DNA of 6,487 bases from an uncultured Planctomycetaceae bacterium (lineage in GTDB: Bacteria > Planctomycetota > Planctomycetia > Planctomycetales > Planctomycetaceae). The notes beneath the pieces are model-generated. The model was not told where the DNA came from. It saw nothing but the letters and a program-made list of their open reading frames with translations, and did no database searches. Below are positions 1 to 5,835 of the stretch, piece after piece; within the stretch, counting starts at the first letter, position 1, and every line of letters begins with the position of its first letter. The position numbers and the translations under genes were made by a program. The stretch covers positions 1-6,487 of the forward strand of contig CAIUHT010001293.1 of NCBI GenBank assembly GCA_903898975.1. Reading direction: 5' to 3'.

Positions 1-1
1 C

Positions 2-790
2 AACGCCCAGACGTCGGTCATCGTCCGCAACGGGCAGACCATTGTCCTCGGTGGCATGATCACCAGCTCGAACATCAAGGAGGAACGCAAGGTCCCCCTG
101 CTGGGCGACATTCCCATCATTGGTCAGCTGTTCCGGGCCGACTTCAAGGAAACCCGCCGCACCGAACTCCTCATTTTCCTCACCCCCCGCATCATTCGGA
201 ACGAGGAAGAGGCCGAGCTCATCAAGGAGATCGAGACGCAACGGATCAACTTCATCGAGTGTGAAGCCGAGGCCATGCACGGCCCGCTCTTCGGTGTCCC
301 CGCCGAAGACCCGCTGGGTATTCCCGCCTCGACCGGCTACGGCTCGCCCACCAGTGGCTCGACCACGAATGGCTCGACCACCTTCGAAGCGATCCCCCCC
401 ATGCCCCGCCGCGATCGCAGCTCGGACGACGACACCCCCCGCGGTGGATCGAGCGGCTCACCCCGCATGGTCCCCCCCGACCCGGGTCTCGATGACGGAC
501 TCTCGGCTGTCGAGCCTGAACCCACCTCGAAGCGTCGGGCCTCCCGGGTCGCCGCCAGCCGAGCGGTCGCCTCCGACACCGACGACGCCCCCGCCACTCT
601 CGACGACTCGTCCGACGACCGCCTGGTCGCCACTCCCTCCGCCGACGAATACACCGACTACCCCCTGACTCCCGTCTCGGGCACTGTCGCCAGCAAGTCG
701 GCCCCTCCCGCGGCCCAGGGCTCCAAAAGCCCCGCGTCCGCCTCGCGGTCAACCCGGGGCAAGTCGCCCCGGGCTCCGGCCCAGCGGTAA
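2..790 (+). CDS. Type II/III secretion system secretin, C-terminal part (5' truncated by window edge)
   Basis: This is the last 262 residues of a secretin, the outer-membrane ring protein through which type II secretion, type IV pilus or Tad-like systems pass their substrates. The frame is open from the window edge, so the N-domains and most of the barrel are missing. Visible residues 1-65 carry the conserved end of the secretin domain: a VLGGMI strand, then KVPLLGDIPIIGQLF, then ELLIFLTPRII. These are hallmark positions of the GspD/PulD/PilQ superfamily. A short charged helix follows (about residues 66-90). The last 165 residues or so are Ser/Pro/Thr/Asp/Arg-rich and look disordered, far longer than the usual tail after the secretin domain. 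The stop is TAA at 788-790. The next gene begins 82 bases downstream on the same strand and may be co-transcribed. Which secretin subtype it is (T2SS, T4P or Tad) cannot be told without the N-terminal domains. Confidence 0.93.
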   Translation, partial: NAQTSVIVRNGQTIVLGGMITSSNIKEERKVPLLGDIPIIGQLFRADFKETRRTELLIFLTPRIIRNEEEAELIKEIETQRINFIECEAEAMHGPLFGVPAEDPLGIPASTGYGSPTSGSTTNGSTTFEAIPPMPRRDRSSDDDTPRGGSSGSPRMVPPDPGLDDGLSAVEPEPTSKRRASRVAASRAVASDTDDAPATLDDSSDDRLVATPSADEYTDYPLTPVSGTVASKSAPPAAQGSKSPASASRSTRGKSPRAPAQR

Positions 791-800
791 CTCGCCGCTG
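753..800 (+). other. Two tandem hairpins at the 3' end of the secretin gene
   Basis: The first hairpin is CCCGGGGC (753-760) pairing perfectly with GCCCCGGG (766-773) around a 5-base loop. The second is CAGCGG (782-787) pairing with CCGCTG (795-800), and its 7-base loop contains the secretin TAA stop. Neither is followed by a T-run, so this is not a classical rho-independent terminator. The hairpins may protect the mRNA 3' end or attenuate read-through into the next gene, but chance pairing in GC-rich DNA is also possible. A further inverted repeat, GTCAAT (807-812) with ATTGAC (847-852), spans the rest of the gap before the next gene. Confidence 0.4.
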
Positions 801-872
801 TCTCGCGTCAATTCCCTCCCCGGCCGCGGGCTCCTGCCCCGGCCCGATTGACCTGCCGAACGGACTCCTCTC

Positions 873-2009
873 ATGTCGCTCTGCTCCTCCACTCGCCGTC
901 CGCTCGGCCTGCCGCACGCCACACTCGCCCTCTGGGCGGTCACCCTGCTGGCGTTCGGCCAGGGCTGCGTCTCGACCGGTCCGCTCAAGTTGGGCAAGCT
1001 CGGTCTCTTCGGTGGCGAAAAGATCCCCGTCGCCAGCGACAAGAACCCTGTCGTGCAGGTCCTCACCATGTGGCAGCCGGGCGAAGGGCCGGGCATCGAC
1101 GGCAAAACCACCCGCGGTTTCGTCGGCCAGATCTACCTCTTCACCGCCCGCAGCCCCATCGCCGCCAAGGCCCGCGGACTGGTCGAAATCTACGTCTTCG
1201 ACGACCATGGCGACGAAGAACAGCAGACCAAGCCGCTCCACCAGTTCCGGTACGAACCCGATAGCTGGGAAATGCTGGGGCAGCCCGGCAAGCTCGGACA
1301 GGTCCACACGCTGTTCGTCGCCTACACCCGCCCCGGGAAGCACAAGGCGCAGTGCAGCCTCAGAGTCACCTTCACCCCCGACAAGGGGCTGCCCGTGCAC
1401 TCCGAGATGTCCTACGTCACGCTGCCCGGCCGCGCGGCTCCTGGGGAAGCGGCCACCGGCGGACTCTCGGCGGCCCGCAAGGCAGAGGGTGCGACGGGGC
1501 TCGATGACGCCGACGAAGCCACTGGCGTAGACGCGGCCAGCCGGGCCAGTAAAGCCCCGGTCGACAAAGCCCGGGCCATGCAGTCGGCCCAGGAGGAACT
1601 GGCCCGCCGCCTCCAGTCGATCGACTTCTCGGCCATCAACTCCCCCAAGGGACGCCGGCCGGCGACTCCCCTCGATGACCGCGAACGGGAACGGATTGTG
1701 GCCTCGGCACAGCGTCGTGACACGCTGTACGCCCAGGCCGAGGTCGCGGACGAAGACTGGGACGCTCCCCGCAGTCGGCGGGATCCCCGTCGCACCGCTC
1801 GGCGGGATGTCGAGTTGGCGGGTTACGAAGAGGAGACCACTTGGGCCGACGAGGGGGAGGACCAGTGGGAGGAGGCACGCCCGGCACGACTGTCACAGGT
1901 GGATCGCCGGCGTAATCGCCGCGACCAGGGGGCAGATTTCGCCGATTCCCGCCTGTCGGTCGAGCCTCTCGATGACGACGAACAGGGTGCCGGCGAACTG
2001 GCCGAGTGA
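873..2009 (+). CDS. Exported protein, probable lipoprotein, function unknown
   Basis: This encodes 378 residues that I cannot place in a named family. The N-terminus looks like a signal peptide: two arginines at residues 8-9, a hydrophobic core at about 17-28 and then FGQGC with Cys32. Cys32 could be a lipidation site, although Gly at -3 departs from the usual lipobox. Residues about 58-187 form a compact domain rich in predicted beta strands. It has recognisable patches MWQPGEGPGIDGK, GFVGQIYLF, VEIYVFDDHG and FVAYTRPGKHKAQC, and a beta-sandwich is an inference. From about residue 188 to the end the chain is Ala/Asp/Glu/Arg-rich and probably disordered, with one likely helix at about 236-250. 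The ATG at 873 is chosen because it begins the signal peptide directly; no Shine-Dalgarno sequence is visible before it. Its position after a secretin gene suggests an envelope role, possibly as a secretin partner. That role is inferred from context only. Confidence 0.85.
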   Translation: MSLCSSTRRPLGLPHATLALWAVTLLAFGQGCVSTGPLKLGKLGLFGGEKIPVASDKNPVVQVLTMWQPGEGPGIDGKTTRGFVGQIYLFTARSPIAAKARGLVEIYVFDDHGDEEQQTKPLHQFRYEPDSWEMLGQPGKLGQVHTLFVAYTRPGKHKAQCSLRVTFTPDKGLPVHSEMSYVTLPGRAAPGEAATGGLSAARKAEGATGLDDADEATGVDAASRASKAPVDKARAMQSAQEELARRLQSIDFSAINSPKGRRPATPLDDRERERIVASAQRRDTLYAQAEVADEDWDAPRSRRDPRRTARRDVELAGYEEETTWADEGEDQWEEARPARLSQVDRRRNRRDQGADFADSRLSVEPLDDDEQGAGELAE

Positions 2010-2015
2010 ACGCTT

Positions 2016-2051
2016 GTCACGGCGCGGCCTTTTCAACCGTCTCCCCGTGAC
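2016..2051. repeat. Inverted repeat flanking the -35 element
   Basis: GTCACGG (2016-2022) and CCGTGAC (2045-2051) are exact reverse complements, with arm centres 29 bases apart. The left arm lies just upstream of the proposed -35 and the right arm lies between the proposed -35 and -10. This placement fits a two-site operator. As an RNA hairpin it would have a 22-base loop and no T-run, so it is a poor terminator for the preceding gene. Confidence 0.4.
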
Positions 2052-2058
2052 TTAAAAT
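2030..2058 (+). promoter_or_regulatory. Candidate sigma70-type promoter for the BON-domain gene
   Basis: TTTTCA (2030-2035) and TAAAAT (2053-2058) are separated by 17 bases. They match the -35 and -10 consensus hexamers at 4 of 6 and 5 of 6 positions. The -10 lies in a locally AT-rich patch of otherwise GC-rich DNA. Transcription would begin near 2064-2066, giving a leader of about 40-65 bases depending on the true start codon. This would allow gene 3 to be transcribed apart from the secretin gene. The match is by eye only, and planctomycete promoter consensus is not well known to me. Confidence 0.45.
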
Positions 2059-2131
2059 CTACGGTGCAGGCTGGGGGGCCGATTTTCGAGCGAGGCAAAT
2101 TGCCCTGACGAATCTGCGTTGGCGACAGGCG

Positions 2132-2941
2132 TTGGCTCCACTGGCCGTCCTCTTGGGGATGAGCCTGTGCGGCGAGATCGCGTTCGCTCAGGGCCTGTTC
2201 GGTAACAACAGTCCCAGCAACGGCCCGAATGGCCGGACTGGCTCGACCGGGTCGGCTGTCGGCGGGGGCATGAACGCCGGCGGCATGAGTTCGGGCGGAC
2301 TCTCCGGAGGCGGCGGGCTGGGCTCGCAGATGCAGGCTGGCGGATTGAATTCGGGAGGCCTCGGCAACACCGCCGGGGGTTCGAACAGCCGCCTGCCCGG
2401 AACGAACACCAACAGCGGCTTCGTCGGCATGCGGCAATCGGGCGGCGCCCAGCAGCAGGGCCGTAACGGCATGCAGGGGATGAACGGCCGCAACGGCATG
2501 CAGGGCATGAACGGGATGAACGGAATGGGCTTCGGCCAAAACCAGTTCAACCAGCGGAACCGCAACCAGTTGGGGAACCGCAATCGAAACGGCCAGCAGG
2601 GGATGGGCAACCAGAACCAGGGCGGCGGCGGGATGAACAACGCCCAGCAGCGGCAGATTCAGCCCACGCTCAAAGTCGGCTTTGACTTCAAGCCCGCGAA
2701 CGTCCAGGCCTCGCACGTGCGTCTGTCGGCCCAGGTCAACAAGCTCTCCGAGCGGAAAGAATTCCAGGGCGTTCAGGCAATCTCGGAAGGCAAGACTCTG
2801 GTTCTCAAGGGTGAGGTGAAGGACGCGCAGACCCGCAAGCTGCTCGAACGGATGGCCAAGCTCGACCCCGCCGTCAAAGATGTGCGGAACGACCTGACGG
2901 TCGCCGAGGAAAAGCCCACCAGCGCGAAAGACGCCGGCTGA
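2132..2941 (+). CDS. Secreted BON-domain protein with Gly/Asn/Gln/Met-rich low-complexity region
   Basis: From the TTG at 2132 this gives 269 residues in three parts. Residues 1-19 are a signal peptide core ending in AFA before Gln20, a good signal peptidase I site. Residues about 21-175 are low-complexity, first Gly/Ser-rich, then Asn/Gln/Gly/Met-rich with short Arg-Asn runs. Residues about 178-260 hold a BON domain, with the typical pattern of a helix, GVQAISEGKTLVLKGEV, a second helix (TRKLLERMAKL) and a closing VKDVRNDLTV strand. BON domains occur in periplasmic and outer-membrane proteins such as OsmY and some secretins, and are thought to bind membranes or partner proteins. The TTG is the only standard start that keeps the signal peptide, but it leaves no positive n-region. 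The frame stays open to 2051, and a CTG (2105) or ATT (2099) start would add Arg-rich residues LRWRQ behind a GAGG at 2092-2095. The true start is therefore probably upstream. The gene follows two envelope genes and may act with them. Confidence 0.85.
   Translation: MAPLAVLLGMSLCGEIAFAQGLFGNNSPSNGPNGRTGSTGSAVGGGMNAGGMSSGGLSGGGGLGSQMQAGGLNSGGLGNTAGGSNSRLPGTNTNSGFVGMRQSGGAQQQGRNGMQGMNGRNGMQGMNGMNGMGFGQNQFNQRNRNQLGNRNRNGQQGMGNQNQGGGGMNNAQQRQIQPTLKVGFDFKPANVQASHVRLSAQVNKLSERKEFQGVQAISEGKTLVLKGEVKDAQTRKLLERMAKLDPAVKDVRNDLTVAEEKPTSAKDAG
2462..2527 (+). repeat. 27-bp tandem coding repeat in the BON-domain gene
   Basis: Two near-identical 27-base units (2462-2488 and 2489-2515) each encode RNGMQGMNG. 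They are followed by a shorter MNGMG copy to about 2527. The units differ mainly at third codon positions, suggesting duplication followed by selection on the protein. They lie in the Met-rich core of the low-complexity region. Confidence 0.8.
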
Positions 2942-2972
2942 CGGCGAATCGCACAACAGAGTCTGACCCAGG

Positions 2973-3031
2973 CACAGGGGCCGCTGGCAGAAAACCAGCG
3001 GCCCCTGTGGCATTTGTGGCGAGACCTTTTT
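2973..3031 (+). terminator. Terminator-like 15-bp perfect hairpin after the BON-domain gene
   Basis: CACAGGGGCCGCTGG (2973-2987) pairs perfectly with 2995-3009 around the 7-base loop CAGAAAA. It begins 32 bases after the TGA stop at 2939-2941. A weak T-patch (CATTTG) follows directly and a T5 run lies at 3027-3031, so it is not a textbook intrinsic terminator. The stem is nevertheless far too long and perfect to be chance. It closes the plus-strand gene set and may also stabilise the mRNA 3' end. Confidence 0.7.
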
Positions 3032-3063
3032 GGTGAGCGCCGATGATCGCCCTGTGTCTCAGA

Positions 3064-3161
3064 GGGGGACAGCCACTTCTTCCTGCAGGTTATCTGCGGA
3101 CAACTCGGCATCCGCCTGGTTAGAACCGATCGCCATGCGCGTGACAATGAGCCAGTCCCCC
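3064..3161. repeat. Candidate REP-like or non-autonomous mobile element
   Basis: GGGGGAC (3064-3070) and GTCCCCC (3155-3161) are exact inverted repeats bounding 98 bases of non-coding DNA between convergent genes. Extending each arm to 11 bases gives 9 of 11 matches. Read on the minus strand it starts GGGGGACTGGCTC and ends GTGGCTGTCCCCC. From memory, termini of this type recur in planctomycete intergenic regions and resemble repeats mobilised by REP-associated Y1 transposases; I could not check this. There is no transposase gene in the window and no target-site duplication that I can see. A single copy here does not prove mobility. Confidence 0.4.
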
Positions 3162-3226
3162 AGGTGATGGTGCCGACCGCGCTGTGGTTTCCTGTGGGTG
3201 GCCTTTGCCGTGTGCCCCGGGCGTCG

Positions 3227-3257
3227 GGCAGGTAAGCGCTGTGGCCCAGCGCCTGCC
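3227..3257. other. Bulged hairpin in the convergent intergenic region
   Basis: GGCAGG (3227-3232) pairs with CCTGCC (3252-3257), and CGCTG (3237-3241) pairs with CAGCG (3247-3251) across a 5-base loop. A TAAG bulge lies on the left arm. No T-run follows on either strand. The rest of 3032-3290, apart from this and the REP-like element, shows no convincing gene or signal. An open frame crosses it on the minus strand but starts upstream of the terminator at 3291-3326 and is not believed. Confidence 0.4.
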
Positions 3258-3290
3258 GGCTTGGCCCCCGCCGCTCTTCCTCCGCGCAAT

Positions 3291-3326
3291 AAAAAAACCG
3301 CCGGGGGGTTGCCCTCCCCGGCGGTT
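3291..3326 (-). terminator. Rho-independent terminator of the minus-strand 726-residue gene
   Basis: CCCCGGCGGTT (3316-3326) and AACCGCCGGGG (3296-3306) form an 11-bp perfect stem. It is extended by a G-U and a G-C pair around a 5-base loop. On the minus strand the stem leads straight into seven T's (complement of A's at 3291-3297). It starts 26 bases after the TAG stop of the minus-strand gene. This is a textbook intrinsic terminator for that gene. On the plus strand the T-run is absent, so it would act mainly in one direction. Confidence 0.92.
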
Positions 3327-3352
3327 GTCTTCAACGACCTGTCAGCGAGGTG

Positions 3353-5533
3353 CTATTCCACCCAGACCGTCAGCCACCCGTCCACCGCCCGCAGGCGGGT
3401 TACGGCCAGCGTCATCATCCGGTTCCCGCGCTGCATCGACATCGATCGCTTCAGCAACTGCTCGGGAATCGCTTCCTCAATCTTCTTCTTGATCACTCCC
3501 GCCCGCACCGCCTGGCTGTCCTGCTTGTCGATCGTCTCGACCGAGACATTCCCCGGCGTCAGCAGGATCCCCTCGTTCACCGCCTTCACCGTCAACGGGA
3601 CCCGAATCAGGTGCGGCGGAATCTCTTCCCGCCCCTCCTGCTTCAATCCCGCCCTGATCGTCAGCTCAATCGTGTCGTCGATGAACGCCACCCGCACCGG
3701 GTCTTGTCCGTCAAACGCCAGCATTCGCGCCGCGTTCTCGTCGCTCGCCTTCTTCGGCTTGCCCGACATCAGGTCGACCGGCTTGCCCAACAGGTCGCTC
3801 AGGTGACCCTGCAGCTTCTTCACCAGCTCGTCGTCGCTCAACGTCTGCCCGGCAAAGCCCAGCCGGTCCAGCCCGTTGTTCACCGCCGACTGGTGCACCA
3901 TCAGCGTCACACCCCGCGGGTTGACCTGCGTCAGGTCGGGTTCGGTTCCACCCAGCTCGGCGGCACCCATCACCCGTCCCGACATCCGCACGTCGGTGTT
4001 CGTCGAAGACCACTGCAGCGGGCTTGGGAACAGATCCTTCCGCCGCAAGGCCGAAATCAGCGTGTTCAACCGCGTGGGCACTTCACCCGTCGGGCCAAAC
4101 TCCTGGTTGATCTGCCCGTCGAGCTGCGACGCGACCATCCCGCGAATGCGGTTGACCACCATCGCCTCCCCCTCGGCCTGCCGGCTTCCCGCCACCTCCC
4201 ACGCCTTGTTCTGGGCAATCCGCCGGATGATCGGAATGCCGTCGTACTTGGTGTCGATGTTCGTAATCTGGTTGTTCGCCTGGGCACCCACCATGGTCTG
4301 CCCGAACGCAAACCGCTCACCATCGAAGTACAGCGACTTCTGGGCGTTGAACCGCGCCGTGCCGTAGATCGAGACCTGCGCCTGGTCGGTCGAAGCCAGC
4401 GTGTTCGACGCCACGTTCCCGTTCACCACCAGCGTCATCAACGCCGAATTCGCGCTCGGCTGCACGTCGACCCCCACCGTCGTGTAGGTGGTCTGGGCAC
4501 CGCTCACCTGCGCCTCTTCGACCTGCTCGTTGATGCCCGAACTGTCCCGCCGCGTTTCAGAGATGAACCGGTTCAGGAACGACTCGGGAGCAAACAGCCG
4601 GATGTTGTGGTTGAAGTAGTTCGACCGCAGCGCGTCGACAATCCGCGCTCCCCCGTCAGGGGTCACCGCCGCCAGCCGGGCGTACGCGTTTCGGACTGCC
4701 TTCCCCGCTTCCGACGACGGCTCTTCTTCGTGCCGTTCAATCGCGTTCAGCAGGTCGGTCGCCACTTGCCGCAGCTGGGGCTGCCCCTCGGCTCCCCCGG
4801 CGACCGCTCCGGCGTGATTCGCCAGCGCGTTCCGCAGGGCCACGAAGTCGGGTCGTGCCACAAACTTCTGCGTCACTTCGTCGGTCGGCGCATTCGCCAG
4901 CAGCGTCTGCGTCTCGGCGGCCGCCGCGTTGATCTTCGCCCCGTCACGGGTGTTGAGCGCCGTCAACAGGTCCGACAGCTTCAGGTAGGTCTTCCACCCG
5001 GCCCCGGTCGAGACACTGTTCAGGTTGTTCGACAGGCTCACCGCCGCGTTCGTCACGTCGCGGGCGGTCTGCGCCTGCCGCGACTGCCACGCCGTCGCCG
5101 GCAGATCCATCGTTCCCAACACCGCCTCGGCGACATCCAACCGCCGCTTCAACCCCCCCCGCAGGGTCGTCAGCAGGTTGTTGAGCGACCGGTACCGCGG
5201 GTCGGCCAGGTACTGGTTGCACGTCGCCAGCCGACGTCGCAGCTTGGCCAATGTCTCTCGCTGCTGGGCCACTGTCCCCGGCTCGGTGTAGAGCTGGTTC
5301 AGCTCGGCCTGCACCGCGGTCGCCCAAGGAGTCCAGTTCTCGGGGAACGACCCCAGTGCTCCTTCCAGGTCGGCCGGGGAGGCCGCGGGCAAGACCCCCG
5401 CCAGCCCGACGGGAGCTTCATCAGCGTTCCCCGCCAGCAACGCTCCTCCGACAAACACCGCCGACAATCCACATGTCCACGCCGCGTTTTTCATCAACCG
5501 CGACAGTGTCAAAATCCTGGGCAACCTGCGCAT
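3353..5533 (-). CDS. Large exported protein of unknown family, possible lipid-binding-like C-terminal half
   Basis: This encodes 726 residues ending in TAG at 3353-3355. I do not recognise the family. The ATG at 5533 is chosen over the in-frame ATG at 5629 because it has AGGAG 10 bases upstream and begins a signal sequence: basic residues 2-15, a hydrophobic stretch at about 20-34 and a possible cleavage near GNA (35-37). Residues about 55-300 are mainly alpha-helical, with leucine-rich amphipathic stretches. Residues about 345-530 alternate beta strands (VGVDVQPSANSALMTLVVNG, AQVSIYGTARFNA) with a long helix containing VVNRIRGMVASQLDGQI. Residues about 538-726 repeat that plan: VRVAFIDDTIELTIRAGL and LIRVPLTVKAVNEGILL strands, an IKKKIEEAIPEQLLKRSM helix, and a terminal TRLRAVDGWLTVWV strand. 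Such helix-plus-amphipathic-strand units recall TULIP-like lipid-binding domains. That is inference without a key residue to support it. The gene stands alone, convergent with the BON gene and divergent from plsC. Confidence 0.9.
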   Translation of the reverse strand: MRRLPRILTLSRLMKNAAWTCGLSAVFVGGALLAGNADEAPVGLAGVLPAASPADLEGALGSFPENWTPWATAVQAELNQLYTEPGTVAQQRETLAKLRRRLATCNQYLADPRYRSLNNLLTTLRGGLKRRLDVAEAVLGTMDLPATAWQSRQAQTARDVTNAAVSLSNNLNSVSTGAGWKTYLKLSDLLTALNTRDGAKINAAAAETQTLLANAPTDEVTQKFVARPDFVALRNALANHAGAVAGGAEGQPQLRQVATDLLNAIERHEEEPSSEAGKAVRNAYARLAAVTPDGGARIVDALRSNYFNHNIRLFAPESFLNRFISETRRDSSGINEQVEEAQVSGAQTTYTTVGVDVQPSANSALMTLVVNGNVASNTLASTDQAQVSIYGTARFNAQKSLYFDGERFAFGQTMVGAQANNQITNIDTKYDGIPIIRRIAQNKAWEVAGSRQAEGEAMVVNRIRGMVASQLDGQINQEFGPTGEVPTRLNTLISALRRKDLFPSPLQWSSTNTDVRMSGRVMGAAELGGTEPDLTQVNPRGVTLMVHQSAVNNGLDRLGFAGQTLSDDELVKKLQGHLSDLLGKPVDLMSGKPKKASDENAARMLAFDGQDPVRVAFIDDTIELTIRAGLKQEGREEIPPHLIRVPLTVKAVNEGILLTPGNVSVETIDKQDSQAVRAGVIKKKIEEAIPEQLLKRSMSMQRGNRMMTLAVTRLRAVDGWLTVWVE

Positions 5534-5543
5534 CTCCGCTGTT

Positions 5544-5548
5544 CTCCT
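5544..5548 (-). promoter_or_regulatory. Shine-Dalgarno site deciding the start of the 726-residue gene
   Basis: AGGAG on the minus strand sits 10 bases before the ATG at 5533-5531. The longer reading from the ATG at 5629 would prepend 32 Gly/Thr/Glu/Arg-rich residues ahead of the signal peptide and has no comparable site. The ATG at 5494 lacks one as well. Confidence 0.65.
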
Positions 5549-5780
5549 GGTACCACCGCCCCCGGGGCCTTCGCCTTCCGTGGCAGTTTCTGTCCGGATC
5601 GAGGCGACCGGGGGGAATCGCGAACGCACCCACCCTCCGCCTATCCCAGACCGCTGGAATTTATCGTCGCCCGCGCTTCCATCGGTGCGACCGTTTCAGC
5701 CAGTTCACCCTCGGTTGACCCAACCCGACCAGCGCATCGTTCCCAATGTAGCGGTCGTCCCCAGCCTGACGACGGCGCAG

Positions 5781-5807
5781 ACTTTGCCGGTCCGGCGAAC
5801 TTTGCCG
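5781..5807. promoter_or_regulatory. Operator-like palindrome with direct repeat
   Basis: ACTTTGCCG occurs at 5781-5789 and again at 5799-5807, 18 bases apart, close to two helical turns. The first copy also forms the left half of an imperfect palindrome, GCCGG-T-CCGGC, whose core is 5786-5796 and which extends to 5783-5799 with one wobble. The arrangement could bind a dimeric regulator controlling either divergent gene. It is small enough to be coincidence. Confidence 0.35.
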
Positions 5808-5835
5808 ACACACCGACTGTACCGTCCAGCCTAGC

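Noticed and set aside
252..1400. A 382-codon open frame on the minus strand
   Set aside because: It lies antisense to the secretin tail and the start of the 873-2009 gene. Its Arg/Gly/Trp-rich product is typical of a GC-rich shadow frame, and the plus-strand genes carry real domains and a signal peptide.
3059..3334. A 91-codon minus-strand open frame in the convergent gap
   Set aside because: Its start lies upstream of the intrinsic terminator at 3291-3326, so it would be read through that stem, and it covers the REP-like element. The product has no recognisable domain.
3198..3806. A 202-codon plus-strand open frame
   Set aside because: It runs through the terminator and antisense to the well-supported minus-strand gene, with no domain or ribosome site.
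3876..4367. A 163-codon plus-strand open frame inside the minus-strand gene
   Set aside because: It is fully antisense to a gene with a signal peptide, a Shine-Dalgarno site and a terminator, and its composition is that of a shadow frame.
5534..5629. An N-terminal extension of the 726-residue protein from an ATG at 5629
   Set aside because: It would bury the signal peptide behind 32 Gly/Thr/Glu/Arg-rich residues, and the ATG at 5533 has AGGAG ahead of it.
5657..5688. A minus-strand promoter around GATAAA (complement of 5660-5665)
   Set aside because: The -10 matches at only four positions and there is no acceptable -35 at 16-18 bases.
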